This document shows, in pieces, positions 18,234-27,824 of a stretch of DNA of 64,000 nt. Position 1 is the first letter of the stretch, and every line of letters begins with the position of its first letter. The notes beneath the pieces are model-generated. The model did not search any database and was not told the DNA's origin. It saw nothing but the letters and a program-made list of their open reading frames with translations. The translations under genes were made by a program, and so were the position numbers. The stretch is from positions 592,075 to 656,074 of the forward strand of contig CAWHBF010000023.1 of assembly GCA_963827515.1 (NCBI GenBank). Direction: 5' to 3'. This stretch comes from JABFSA01 sp963827515. Lineage in GTDB: Bacteria; Acidobacteriota; Vicinamibacteria; Vicinamibacterales; UBA2999.

Positions 18234-19368
18234 AGATGAGGAGCGCGTCGCGCGCGGCGATGACTCGATCCTGGGCTTCTCCGACCGTTCGCGCGGCCGC
18301 CGTGATGTGGCCCATCTTCCGTCCTGGTCGCGGATCGGTCTTGCCGTAGAGGTGCAGCTTCACGTCACCGAACCGGCACGCCGCCGCCCAGTTGGGTTCT
18401 CCGTCGATCCACAGGTCGCCAAGCAGATTGACCATCGCCGCCGGGCGAGGAATATCGGGCGACCCGAGTGGAAGGCCGCAGACGGCGCGAACCTGCTGTT
18501 CGAACTGACTGGTCACTGCGACATCGAACGTGAGATGACCCGAGTTGTGGGGCCTCGGCGCGAGCTCGTTCACGAGGAGGTCGCCGTCGGTGCTGAGGAA
18601 GAACTCCACGCACAGCACGCCGATGTACTGCAGTTCCTCGAGAATCGTCCTGGTGATCTCGGCCGCCTGGGCGGCCGCCGCGGGTGTAATGGCCGCCGGC
18701 ACGGTCGTGAGGTCGAGGATGTGGTTTCGATGACGGTTTTCAAAGGGCGGATATAGCGCGACTTGTCCGTCGGCGCCGCGTGCTGCGAGGATCGAGATCT
18801 CCGCCTGAAGACTGATGAACTTCTCGACGACCGCCTCCTGGTGCCCGATCGCGGTCCAGATGTGCTCGACGTCCGCCGGGGACGCGACCTTGTGCTGTCC
18901 CTTGCCGTCGTACCCGAACGCGGCGGTCTTGATGATGGCCGGCGTGCCGACACGCGCGACCGCGTCCCAGAGTTCGTCGAGCGTCGCCGCGGCCGCGAAG
19001 GGCGCCGTGGGAATCCCGTGATCGGCGAGAAAGGTCTTCTCGCGAACCCGCTGTTGCGCCACATGGAGTGCCAGAGCCGAGGGGCGCACCGGCGCCAGAG
19101 CCTCCACGGCCCCGATCGCTTCGACCGGCACGTTTTCGAACTCGAAGGTGACCACCTCGACGCCGCCCGCGAAGGCACGCAACGCATCGAGATCGGAATA
19201 AGGAGCGGTCACTTCGCGGTCTGCGATCTGGCCGGACGGTGAATCGTCATCCGGAGAGAACACGTGGACTCGATAGCCCATCCGACGCGCAGCGATCGCG
19301 AACATCCGCCCGAGCTGACCGCCGCCGAGTACCCCCAGCGCGGCTCCGGGCGCGATCACACGGTTCAC
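18232..19368 (-). CDS. purK: PurK: N5-carboxyaminoimidazole ribonucleotide synthase
   Basis: This ATP-grasp enzyme has 378 residues and converts AIR, bicarbonate and ATP to N5-CAIR in purine synthesis. The N-terminus LGVLGGGQLGRMFAIAARRM is diagnostic; IIKTAAFGYDGKGQ and FFLSTDGDLLVNELAPRPHN carry ATP and metal ligands. The start GTG 19368 overlaps the purE stop as GTGA, giving tight coupling to PurE, which uses its product. The 3' end lies inside a palindromic repeat. Confidence 0.97.
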   Translation of the reverse strand: MNRVIAPGAALGVLGGGQLGRMFAIAARRMGYRVHVFSPDDDSPSGQIADREVTAPYSDLDALRAFAGGVEVVTFEFENVPVEAIGAVEALAPVRPSALALHVAQQRVREKTFLADHGIPTAPFAAAATLDELWDAVARVGTPAIIKTAAFGYDGKGQHKVASPADVEHIWTAIGHQEAVVEKFISLQAEISILAARGADGQVALYPPFENRHRNHILDLTTVPAAITPAAAAQAAEITRTILEELQYIGVLCVEFFLSTDGDLLVNELAPRPHNSGHLTFDVAVTSQFEQQVRAVCGLPLGSPDIPRPAAMVNLLGDLWIDGEPNWAAACRFGDVKLHLYGKTDPRPGRKMGHITAAARTVGEAQDRVIAARDALLI

Positions 19369-19853
19369 GGCAGCTGTTCCCGTCGAACTTTCTCGGTCTG
19401 CTCGGCGCGAAACCCGCGAAGCTCGGTCCGCAGCGCGGGTCGGGAGTTGGACAGAATCGACACCGCGAGGAGTCCCGCGTTGATAGCTCCGGGCTTACCG
19501 ATTGCCAGCGTTCCAACCGGAACACCGCCAGGCATCTGCGCAATCGAGAGCAGTGAGTCAAGCCCCTGGAGGGCGGCACTCTGCACGGGAACGCCGAGGA
19601 CCGGCACCACGGTATGAGCCGCGACCATGCCGGGCAGATGAGCAGCGCCGCCGGCGCCGGCGATGATCACCTCGACGCCGCGAGCCTCGGCGCCGCTCGC
19701 GAACTCGGCCATCCACACAGGCGTCCTGTGTGCCGACACGATATGCCGCTCAAATGGAACGTTGAAGCGCTCCAGGATCTCGACCGCGTGTTGCATCGTG
19801 TCCCAGTCAGACGACGAGCCCATGACGACAGCGACAAGAGGTTGTTCAGCCAC
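19365..19853 (-). CDS. purE: PurE: N5-CAIR mutase
   Basis: The protein is 162 residues, the usual class I PurE size. Motifs are MGSSSDWDTM, IVSAHRTPVWM, and the catalytic GAGGAAHLPGMVAAHT. It rearranges N5-CAIR to CAIR and forms an octamer in the cytoplasm. The GTG start at 19853 is the only reasonable one. It is the first gene of the purEK pair, and upstream lies a long hairpin repeat. Confidence 0.97.
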   Translation of the reverse strand: MAEQPLVAVVMGSSSDWDTMQHAVEILERFNVPFERHIVSAHRTPVWMAEFASGAEARGVEVIIAGAGGAAHLPGMVAAHTVVPVLGVPVQSAALQGLDSLLSIAQMPGGVPVGTLAIGKPGAINAGLLAVSILSNSRPALRTELRGFRAEQTEKVRREQLP

Positions 19854-19890
19854 GCGCTGCGAATCTTACCTCGACTATCGAGTGTGACGT

Positions 19891-20063
19891 GTCGTTCACA
19901 CTTCTGGGTTCTCGCTTCTCGGTTCGTGTTCAGGTTCGGTTCAGGGTTCAGGGTTCGGGGTTCGGGGTTCGGATACGGCTGGGCGAACCGTGAAGAGAGA
20001 ACCTCGAATCCGAACCGAACTGTGAACACGAACCGAGCACAGAGAACGAAGAAGCGTGAACGA
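19891..20063. repeat. Long imperfect hairpin with GGTTCGGG-type core, copy 1
   Basis: The arms GTCGTTCACACTTCT and GAAGCGTGAACGAC, and inner GGTTCGTGTTCAGGTTCGG against GAACACGAACCGAGC, are reverse complements over 173 bp. The centre has tandem heptamers of the GGTTC(A/G)GG type. A relative of 202 bp lies at 25532-25733. It sits in the gap between purE and the AhpD-like gene. Confidence 0.75.
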
Positions 20064-20122
20064 CGAGTCTCAGCTACACTCAATCTGAGGAGCGCTCGTG
20101 ATGAATCCGGCTCCTCGCGCCT

Positions 20123-20455
20123 ATGGACAACTACTACCACGCGCACGATCTCGCCAAGTTTGCGGAGATGGGCACGGAAGCCCCGGAGCTCTGGCAGAAG
20201 TTTCTGGAGTGGTACACCGCGGTCTTCAAGGAAGGGGCGCTGACTGAACGCGAGAAGGCGCTCATCGCGCTCGGCGTCGCACATGCGGTCCAATGCCCCT
20301 ACTGCATCGATGCCTACAGCACGGCGTGCCTCGACAAGGGCTCGACGCCCGAACAGATGACCGAGGCGGTGCACGTGGCGGCGGCGATCCGCGGCGGCGC
20401 GTCGCTCGTCCACGGGGTGCAGATGCGGAACCACGTGGACAAGCTGTCCATGTAG
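20123..20455 (+). CDS. AhpD/carboxymuconolactone-decarboxylase-like protein, arsenosugar-associated type
   Basis: The protein has 110 residues. The AhpD-like active site is QCPYCIDAYSTAC, with CxxC near residue 59 followed by HVAAAIRGGASLVHG. The combination with an ArsS-type radical SAM gene directly downstream is a recurrent pair, and the N-terminus (MDNYYHAHDLAKFAEMG) fits the peroxidase-like partner of that pair. It is likely a thiol-based peroxidase or disulfide reductase serving the radical SAM enzyme. The two genes are 112 bp apart, separated by repeats. Confidence 0.88.
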   Translation: MDNYYHAHDLAKFAEMGTEAPELWQKFLEWYTAVFKEGALTEREKALIALGVAHAVQCPYCIDAYSTACLDKGSTPEQMTEAVHVAAAIRGGASLVHGVQMRNHVDKLSM

Positions 20456-20456
20456 T

Positions 20457-20548
20457 TGGTAGCTGGTAGCCGGTAGCTGGTAGAACCACGAAGATCACGA
20501 AGGGCACGAGAAATTTTTCGCTTCGTGTTCTTCGTGGCCTTCGTGGTT
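20457..20548. repeat. GGTAGCTGGTAG tandem plus ACCACGAAG palindrome, copy 2
   Basis: Positions 20457-20483 carry degenerate 9-bp units TAGCTGGTAG. From 20484 a palindrome begins with GAACCACGAAGATCACGAAG and closes with TTCGTGGCCTTCGTGGTTC. The right arm is nearly identical to that of the copy at 18159-18233. Confidence 0.75.
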
Positions 20549-20567
20549 CGTGGTTGATACGACCTAG

Positions 20568-21611
<1,044 letters not shown>

Positions 21612-21640
21612 TCCGAGGCTCTTTTCACCCCCACACGGGC

Positions 21641-21693
21641 CACAGAGACGCGGAGACACAGAGAATGTGGCTGCTCTTCTCTGTGCCTCTGTG
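21641..21693. repeat. CACAGAGAC/GTCTCTGTG palindromic repeat
   Basis: CACAGAGACGCGGAGACACA and TCTCTGTGCCTCTGTG are imperfect reverse complements separated by about 14 bp. The element lies just after the arsS stop and may act as a transcription-stopping hairpin. Confidence 0.65.
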
Positions 21694-21714
21694 ACTACGT
21701 AAAGGAACCTGGGC

Positions 21715-21811
21715 TAGAGCGATTGCGTTTCGCCGTAGAGCGCACGCTTCAGCGTGCGCGTGTCCGCGGAGGCTCAAGCCTCCGCTCTACGCCGAATCGA
21801 AAAGCGGTCTA
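21715..21811. repeat. GTAGAGC three-way-junction repeat, copy A
   Basis: The outer stem is GTAGAGC (21735-21741) with GCTCTAC (21784-21790). Two inner hairpins lie within it: CGCACGCT-TC-AGCGTGCG (21741-21758) and GGAGGCT-CA-AGCCTCC (21768-21783). Flanks GATTGCGTTTCG and CGAATCGAAAAGCGGTCTAG are shared with copies at 35468 and 40242. It stands between convergent arsS and icd. Confidence 0.85.
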
Positions 21812-21822
21812 GTACTAGCGCC

Positions 21823-23046
21823 CTATTTCGACATCCGCTCCTTGAGCGCGCCATCGACGGCGTTCATGAACGCGTCGGTGGTCAGATGCGGCTGGTCCGC
21901 GCTGATGAGCGTGGCCAGATCCTTTGTCATCCGTCCAGACTCGACGACGTCGACGCAGACCTTCTCGAGCGTGTCAGCGAATTGCACGACTTCTGGTGTG
22001 TTGTCGAAACGGCCACGATACTGGAGTCCGCGCGTCCACGCGTAGATGGACGCGATCGGGTTGGTGGACGTCGGCTTCCCCTGCTGGTGCATGCGGTAGT
22101 GGCGGGTCACCGTGCCGTGCGCGGCTTCTGCTTCGACTGACTTGCCGTCGGGTGACATCAATACCGACGTCATCAGCCCCAGGGATCCGTACCCCTGAGC
22201 AACGGTGTCGGACTGCACATCACCGTCATAGTTCTTGCACGCCCAGAGATACCCGCCGTTCCACTTGAGGCTCGCCGCGACCATGTCGTCTATCAGGCGA
22301 TGCTCGTAGGTCAGGCCCTTGGCCGCGAATGCGTCCTTGAAGTCGGCGTCGAAGACACTCTGGAAGGTGTTCTTGAACGTGCCGTCATACACCTTGAGAA
22401 TCGTGTTCTTCGTCGAGAGGTACACCGGGTAATTACGTCCGAGCGCATACGTGAAGCAAGCGCGGGCAAACCCTTCGATTGACGCATCGAGATTGAACAT
22501 CCCCAGCATCACGCCGGGTCCATTCGCCTTGATGACTTCGCGATCGATCGGCGCGTCGCTGCTGCCGGCGGCCGGGGTCCAGCTGATCTTGAGCGTCCCG
22601 GGGCCCGGAAAGTGGAAGTCCTGCGCGCGGTACTGATCGCCAAAGCCGTGGCGGGCAACCACCACCGGTTTGTCCCAATGGGGGACGATCCGGGGCACGT
22701 TGCGGCAGATGATCGGCTCACGGAAGATCGTCCCGTCGAGGATGTTGCGAATCGTGCCGTTCGGCGACCGCCACATCTGCTTGAGGTTGAACTCCTTCAC
22801 GCGTGCTTCGTCCGGCGTGATCGTGGCGCACTTCACCGCCACCCCGTACTTCTTTGTTGCCTCAGCCGAGTCGACGGTGATCTTGTCGTCCGTGCTATCG
22901 CGCGATTCGATCGACAGGTCGTAATACTTCAGGTCAATGTCGAGGTACGGCAGAATCAGCGTCTCGCGGATCTTCTGCCAGATGATGCGGGTCATTTCGT
23001 CCCCGTCCATCTCGACGACGGGGTTCTTTACCTTGATCTTGGTCAT
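21823..23046 (-). CDS. icd: NADP-dependent isocitrate dehydrogenase, eukaryotic-type
   Basis: The protein has 407 residues and resembles the homodimeric subfamily II (eukaryotic-like) rather than E. coli Icd. Evidence is VVEMDGDEMTRIIWQKIRE at the N-terminus, LSTKNTILKVYDGTFKN, the catalytic region DDMVAASLKWNGGYLWACKN, and the NADP loop EAAHGTVTRHYRMHQQGK. It oxidises isocitrate to 2-oxoglutarate in the TCA cycle. It is monocistronic and convergent with arsS. Confidence 0.96.
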   Translation of the reverse strand: MTKIKVKNPVVEMDGDEMTRIIWQKIRETLILPYLDIDLKYYDLSIESRDSTDDKITVDSAEATKKYGVAVKCATITPDEARVKEFNLKQMWRSPNGTIRNILDGTIFREPIICRNVPRIVPHWDKPVVVARHGFGDQYRAQDFHFPGPGTLKISWTPAAGSSDAPIDREVIKANGPGVMLGMFNLDASIEGFARACFTYALGRNYPVYLSTKNTILKVYDGTFKNTFQSVFDADFKDAFAAKGLTYEHRLIDDMVAASLKWNGGYLWACKNYDGDVQSDTVAQGYGSLGLMTSVLMSPDGKSVEAEAAHGTVTRHYRMHQQGKPTSTNPIASIYAWTRGLQYRGRFDNTPEVVQFADTLEKVCVDVVESGRMTKDLATLISADQPHLTTDAFMNAVDGALKERMSK

Positions 23047-23169
23047 TCACGCTCCTGATACGCCCACCAGGTCAGTTTCGAACACAAACGCTAGATCTTA
23101 TCGCGAAGCCTCCCCGGCCAGCCGGTGTATCCCAACCCGATGCAGAAACTGCCAGGCATCAACTGTCTC

Positions 23170-23195
23170 GGACGTGACGTTTTTGCGTCACGTCC
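23170..23195. promoter_or_regulatory. Perfect 10-bp stem hairpin
   Basis: GGACGTGACG and CGTCACGTCC flank the loop TTTTTG. It lies in the 264-bp gap between the icd start and the coiled-coil gene, upstream of both. It could be an operator, a small RNA stem or a terminator read from either side. Nothing else recognisable is seen in this gap. Confidence 0.5.
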
Positions 23196-23310
23196 CGCCT
23201 CTCGGTCACGTTTCTCTGAGGATTCCTCCTGGCAGAGTTCCTGCCTCTTTAGGACCTCCGACGCTCGTTGAGGATTGTCTCCGACGACGCTAAGCTGTGG
23301 GGGCGCTGGG

Positions 23311-23792
23311 ATGGCCAGGGTGGAAGAGCGGGTTGCGCATCTCGAGGGACAGATGAACGAACTGTCACAGGGACTGTCGGACGTACGTGAAGCGATTCAC
23401 CATCTCGAGCAGCGGGTCGATTTGCAATTCGGCACGGTGGGTTCGCAATTCAACTCAGTCGACGCGCGATTCAATGCGGTGGACGCGCGATTCGAGGTCA
23501 TCGATCGGCGCTTCGATTCCGTCGATCGACGTTTCGAGGCGGTCGATCGACATTTCGAGGCGGTCGACACTTCGAGGTGGTCGATCGACACTTCGAGGCG
23601 GTCGATCGACACTTCGAGGCGGTCGATCGTCGATTCGATACGCTGGACCGACGCTTCGACACCCTCGACGACAAGGTGTGCCGTCAATTCGACGCCCTCG
23701 ATAGCAAGGTGTCCCGCCAGTTCGCCTGGTTGGTCGGGATTGTGGTCTCCGCGATCGTGGCCGCGATGGGTGCCGTGCTTTCGCGTGGGTGA
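23311..23792 (+). CDS. Heptad-repeat coiled-coil protein with C-terminal membrane anchor, frameshifted
   Basis: Starting at ATG 23311, MARVEERVAHLEGQMNELS begins a long coiled coil. About 12 seven-residue repeats of the type VDRRFEAVDRHF follow, encoded by 21-bp tandem units. Near 23568 the unit lacks four bases (GTCGACACTTC instead of GTCGATCGACACTTC), which throws the frame. The original register resumes in another frame with RRFDTLDDKVCRQFDALD and ends with a membrane helix LVGIVVSAIVAAMGAVL. It resembles CCDC90/DUF1640-like or viral-fibre-like coiled coils; the function is unknown. Confidence 0.7.
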
Positions 23793-23809
23793 GGGCAATA
23801 TCAGATCCG

Positions 23810-25507
23810 CTATCGCGCGGGGCTCGATGCCGGCCTGACAGCGCTCACCAGCAACCCGACAACGACGACCGCTACCGCGCCGATGACGTTGTGCCAGAGG
23901 AACGCCACGCTCGTGTAGTTGGCGGCCCAGGCGACCGAGCCCATTCCGGCAATCAGACCGATGAACGCGCCGTTCGCCGTGGCCCTGCGGAAGCCGACGG
24001 CGAGAATGAAGACACCGAGGATCGAGCCGTAGAAGAACGAACCGAAGCGATTGACGACCTCGATGAGCGAGCCGAGCTCCGCCGCCCAGACAGCAACCGC
24101 GCTTGCAAACAGCCCCCAGAACCCGGTCGCCAGGCGTGAGATGCGCAGATAGTGCCGATCGTCCGCGTCGGGGCGGGCGAAGCGTCGATAGAAGTCGATC
24201 ACCGTCGCGGTCGACAGCGACGCCAGCTCGGCTGAGATCGTGGACATGGCCGCGGCAAAGATGGCCGCGATCAGCAGGCCGACGAGGCCAATGGGCATGT
24301 GCGTCGTGATGAACGTCGGAAACACGTAGTTCACGTCGTTGTACGTCCGGTCGCCCGTGGCTTCTCGAACGAACGCGAGGGCCTCGCCTCGAACGGAACG
24401 AACCTCCGACTCCCGGCCGGAAAAGGCCTCCCGTGCCGACGCCAGCCTCGAGGGATCGCCACCGGCATCGGCCGCCGCCAGTGCCACGGCTGCCGCCTGT
24501 CGCGCCTCGACCGCGGCCGCGAATCGGCTCTCGAGTGCGGCATAATCCGCCGATCTCGGCCCCTCGCGGATCTCCCGTTCGTGCACCGCGTTGAACAGCA
24601 TCGGCGCCGGCGTGAACAGATAGAACACGAACATGAACACCCCAACAAGCAGCACCAGGGCCTGCAGCGGGATCTTCCAGTAGGCGCTCATGAGCAGCGA
24701 GCCCCGCGCCTCGTCGATCGACTTGGCGGTGAGATAGCGCTGCACCTGACTCTGGTCGGTGCCGAAGTACGAGCAGAAGAGGAACAGGGCGGCTATCGTT
24801 CCGGACCAGAACGTGTACTGGTTCGTCAGATCGAACGTGAAATCGAACGTCTGCAGTCGACCGGCCGCCCCGGCTATTCGCAGCGCCTGCGGCACACTCA
24901 CATCCGGGGGCAGCGCGAAGATGAGCACGACAACGGCCGCGACCAGGCCGAAGACGATGAGCACCATCTGCTTGACGTCGGTCCAGGTCACCGCCTGCAC
25001 GCCGCCGAACATCGTATAGACGGCCGTCGGCAGCGCAATCAGCAGCGCGGTGTTGGTGACGCTGATGCCCATGACCACGGCCAGCACGACCGCCGGCGCC
25101 GAAATGACCACACCGAGCGACATGCTGCGCGACAGCAGAAACAGGAAACTCGTGAGCGCGCGGGTCTTCGCATCGAAACGTTGTTCGAGATATTCGTACG
25201 CGGTGTAGACCCTGGCGTTGTGGAAGAACGGGACGAGCGTGACCGACAGGACGATCATCGCGAGCGGCAGCGCGTAGTAGAACTGCAGAAACCGCATGCC
25301 GTCCGCGTAGCCCTGGCCGGTCGTGCCAATCATGGTGATCGCGCTGAGCTGCGTCGCCATCACCGACAGCCCCACCGCCCACCACGGCAGGCTCCGGCTG
25401 GCCAGAAAGTAGCCCTCGAGCTCGTGGCTATGCTTGGTCAGACGCAGCCCGTCCCACACGATCCACACCAGGTAGATCGCGATGATCGACCAGTCAACGG
25501 GGTGCAT
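23810..25507 (-). CDS. Sodium:solute symporter family protein
   Basis: This SSS-family protein has 565 residues and about 13 membrane helices. Family signatures are YFLASRSLPWWAVGLSVMAT and the sodium-site region MSTISAELASLSTATVIDFY. A charged, alanine-rich insert (residues about 300-360, ERSADYAALESRFAAAVEAR-like) interrupts the helices, larger than usual. Its substrate could be a sugar, acid or amino acid. It follows the M61 peptidase and a 40-aa membrane protein in the same direction, so uptake of peptide breakdown products is a reasonable guess. Confidence 0.9.
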   Translation of the reverse strand: MHPVDWSIIAIYLVWIVWDGLRLTKHSHELEGYFLASRSLPWWAVGLSVMATQLSAITMIGTTGQGYADGMRFLQFYYALPLAMIVLSVTLVPFFHNARVYTAYEYLEQRFDAKTRALTSFLFLLSRSMSLGVVISAPAVVLAVVMGISVTNTALLIALPTAVYTMFGGVQAVTWTDVKQMVLIVFGLVAAVVVLIFALPPDVSVPQALRIAGAAGRLQTFDFTFDLTNQYTFWSGTIAALFLFCSYFGTDQSQVQRYLTAKSIDEARGSLLMSAYWKIPLQALVLLVGVFMFVFYLFTPAPMLFNAVHEREIREGPRSADYAALESRFAAAVEARQAAAVALAAADAGGDPSRLASAREAFSGRESEVRSVRGEALAFVREATGDRTYNDVNYVFPTFITTHMPIGLVGLLIAAIFAAAMSTISAELASLSTATVIDFYRRFARPDADDRHYLRISRLATGFWGLFASAVAVWAAELGSLIEVVNRFGSFFYGSILGVFILAVGFRRATANGAFIGLIAGMGSVAWAANYTSVAFLWHNVIGAVAVVVVGLLVSAVRPASSPAR

Positions 25508-25531
25508 CTAGAGGAGCTCCGCGTGCGGTAC

Positions 25532-25733
25532 GTCGTTCACGCTTCTACGTTCTCGCTTCTCGGTTCGTGTTCACGTTCGGTTCCGGGTTCTCAAAGTTCG
25601 CTGTTCGGAGGGTTCGCATCGCTCGCGGTAGACACGTGCAACAGCCGAACCCTGAACCCCGAACCCAGAAGTTCGAACTTCGAACCGAACCTGAACACGA
25701 ACCGAGCACCGAGAAGACAGAAGTGTGAACGAC
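25532..25733. repeat. Long imperfect hairpin with GGTTCGGG-type core, copy 2
   Basis: The arms GTCGTTCACGCTTCT and AGAAGTGTGAACGAC close a 202-bp imperfect palindrome. Inner pairs include CTCGGTTCGTGTTCACG with GAACACGAACCGAG. It shares both arms with the element at 19891-20063 but has a different core. It separates the symporter from the small membrane protein gene. Confidence 0.75.
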
Positions 25734-25738
25734 ATGTC

Positions 25739-25861
25739 TCAGGAGAAATACTCCTGGAAGGCGTACAAGGCGACCAGCACGACGACCCAGAGGATGAGGA
25801 CGCGCACGTAGCTCCGACCGACACCTGTGGCAGGGCTGCTCTGACGTGAATCGGACGTCAT
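25739..25861 (-). CDS. 40-aa single-pass membrane protein coupled to the M61 peptidase
   Basis: The ORF runs from ATG 25861 to TGA 25739 and encodes a hydrophilic head (MTSDSRQSSPATGVGRS), one membrane helix (VLILWVVVLVALYAF) and the tail QEYFS. Its ATG overlaps the TGA of the upstream M61 peptidase (ATGA), the same coupling used elsewhere in this genome. I do not recognise the family. It could be an accessory subunit or membrane tether of the peptidase. Confidence 0.65.
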   Translation of the reverse strand: MTSDSRQSSPATGVGRSYVRVLILWVVVLVALYAFQEYFS

Positions 25862-27693
25862 GTCCGCGGTGAGAGCCAACGGTCCCGTCTCTGCTCCGCC
25901 GCGTCGGCTGCTGGATCCACTTCGAGCCTCCACTGCCGGGGCGGTTCGGTTCCGAACTGCGCGTCGAGCGTCAGGATCTGGTCCCGACGCGCCACGATGA
26001 GCGTGGCCTTGTCGCCAGGCCTGTACTGATCGATTCTGGGGGCAAGCTGGTCGGCGCGCACCCGAAAGCCGTTGATCGCCAGGATCTCGTCGTCCACATT
26101 GAGCCCCGCCGCCTCGGCCGGTGTGTTGCGCCGCACCTCGGAGACGACCAGGCGACCGCCGTCGTTGCGCGTCGACATGCCGAGCCACGCGCGTCCTGGA
26201 CGATCGCTGCGCGGCCCTTCGACCGGCCGGAAACGCAGCCCGAACGTCTGGAGCGCCTCGGTGTAGTCCAGTTCCGCCTTACCTTCCACGGCGGTCTCCC
26301 AGAACGACGCCAGGCTGACGCCGCCGACCTGCTCCGCCACCGACCGGAACTCATCAGGCGTGAACCCGCGGGCACCCGAGAACTTCTCGAAGGCCGCCCG
26401 CATCACATCGTCCAGGCTCCTGGCTCCCTTGCTGGCTGCCCGAATCTTCGCGTCCAGGAGAAACCCGAGCACGGCGCCCTTCGTGTAGTAGCTGATCGAA
26501 ACGTTCGGACTGTTCTCGTCAGGCCGGTAGTACTTGATCCAGGCGTCGAAGGATGCCTGTTCGACCGACTGGACCAGACGTCCTGGCGTGGCCTGCAGAT
26601 CCTCGATCTGGTTCGAAATGGCGTCGAGCAGTTCCTCCCGTGTCGACAGTCCCGCGCGATGCAGAGCCAGATCGGCGTAGTAGTCGGTGACGCCCTCCGC
26701 CACCCAGAGGCTGCGTGTCAGCACTTCCTCTTCGTAATTGAACGGTCCCAGTTCCACAGGCCTGAGACGCTTGACGTTCCAGGCGTGGAAGTACTCGTGG
26801 CTCGCTAACCCCAGCCACGACAGGTACGCGCGACGCGTGCCCGTCGCCCAGCGGCTGGCCATCAGCATCGTGGAGTTCTTGTGTTCGAGCCCACCGCCGC
26901 CGTCATTCACCAGCGTGAGCATGTTGAGGAAGACGTACTTGTCGTACGGCAGCGTTCCCCACATTCGGACGTACTCGGTGACGATCGTCTCGACATCCTT
27001 CGCGGCGCGCACACCATCGAACGTCCCGGCCTCGCCGACGTTCACCAGGTAGTGCTTCTTGCCGGACACCGTGAACTCATGGACGGCAGGGTTGCCTACC
27101 ACGATCGGCGAGTCCACGAGCGTGTCGAAGTCAGGTGCGCGATACCGATGCGGCCCTCCCGACGTTTCGGGTAGACCGGTCATGGATACTTGCCACCCGC
27201 GTGCCGGTTCGATCGTCACTTCATGGGGGCGCGACGCGCCATCGACGAGGGTCATGAAGGTCGGCGCGCCGTTCAACATCGCAAAGTCGGTTTCCACCCA
27301 GTTAGTGCGCACGGTCATCTCGCGTGCGTACACCCTGTATTGGACGCTCACGGAGGCCGCACCCCCGGTCACGATTCGCCAGCGGTTCTTGTCTGACTTC
27401 TCGACATCGAGTGTGCGACCGTCCGGAGCCGACGCAGTGACCGCCTCGACGTGTCGAGAGTACTCCCGCACCATGTACGACCCGGGTGTCCACACGGCCA
27501 TCATCAACTCGACCGCTGGCCGCCCACCGGTCGGCACGACCGCCGTGACCTCCACATAGTGAGTATGCGGCTCGGGGAACCGTAGGGTGTACCGCATGGG
27601 CTCGGTTGCCGTCTGCGCAGCAGCGGGAGATGTGATGTGCATCACCAGGACGGCCAGCAACAGTCCGAGGATTCTTGCGACCATGTGCTGCAT
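25858..27693 (-). CDS. M61 family glycyl aminopeptidase with PDZ domain
   Basis: The protein has 611 residues with a signal peptide ending SPAAAQ. An N-terminal beta-sandwich precedes the catalytic thermolysin-like domain, whose zinc motif HEYFHAWN lies near residue 298 and is followed by the third ligand Glu in SLWVAEGVTDYYADL. A PDZ domain lies at about 500-585 (GRAWLGMSTRNDGGRLVVSE, NVDDEILAINGFRV). It is a periplasmic metallopeptidase removing N-terminal Gly or Ala. A second M61 gene lies at 29583-31445. Confidence 0.93.
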   Translation of the reverse strand: MQHMVARILGLLLAVLVMHITSPAAAQTATEPMRYTLRFPEPHTHYVEVTAVVPTGGRPAVELMMAVWTPGSYMVREYSRHVEAVTASAPDGRTLDVEKSDKNRWRIVTGGAASVSVQYRVYAREMTVRTNWVETDFAMLNGAPTFMTLVDGASRPHEVTIEPARGWQVSMTGLPETSGGPHRYRAPDFDTLVDSPIVVGNPAVHEFTVSGKKHYLVNVGEAGTFDGVRAAKDVETIVTEYVRMWGTLPYDKYVFLNMLTLVNDGGGGLEHKNSTMLMASRWATGTRRAYLSWLGLASHEYFHAWNVKRLRPVELGPFNYEEEVLTRSLWVAEGVTDYYADLALHRAGLSTREELLDAISNQIEDLQATPGRLVQSVEQASFDAWIKYYRPDENSPNVSISYYTKGAVLGFLLDAKIRAASKGARSLDDVMRAAFEKFSGARGFTPDEFRSVAEQVGGVSLASFWETAVEGKAELDYTEALQTFGLRFRPVEGPRSDRPGRAWLGMSTRNDGGRLVVSEVRRNTPAEAAGLNVDDEILAINGFRVRADQLAPRIDQYRPGDKATLIVARRDQILTLDAQFGTEPPRQWRLEVDPAADAAEQRRDRWLSPRT

Positions 27694-27716
27694 TCTATAG
27701 AATCCAGCCGCGGACG

Positions 27717-27824
27717 TTGTTATTCAAATCCCTCGTTTCGACCGACCACAAGGTCATCGGGCTGCTGTACGCCGTGACCAGTCTCTTCTTCCTGATGGTG
27801 CGCGGGGACTTCCGCCTTCGCTGA
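27717..27824 (+). pseudogene. Cytochrome c oxidase subunit I (ctaD) N-terminal fragment
   Basis: Translating from 27717 gives LLFKSLVSTDHKVIGLLYAV and then TSLFFLMV. This is the conserved start of heme-copper oxidase subunit I, including the TDHKxIG motif before helix I. The match stops at about 27803, where a degraded copy of the GTAGAGC repeat begins and a stop follows at 27822-27824. There is no start codon, no ribosome site and no rest of the gene, so this is a relic. Confidence 0.75.

Noticed and set aside
23397..25385. 662-residue leftward frame overlapping the symporter and coiled-coil genes
   Set aside because: It is a shadow frame of the sodium:solute symporter, rich in Arg, Gly and His and without membrane helices.
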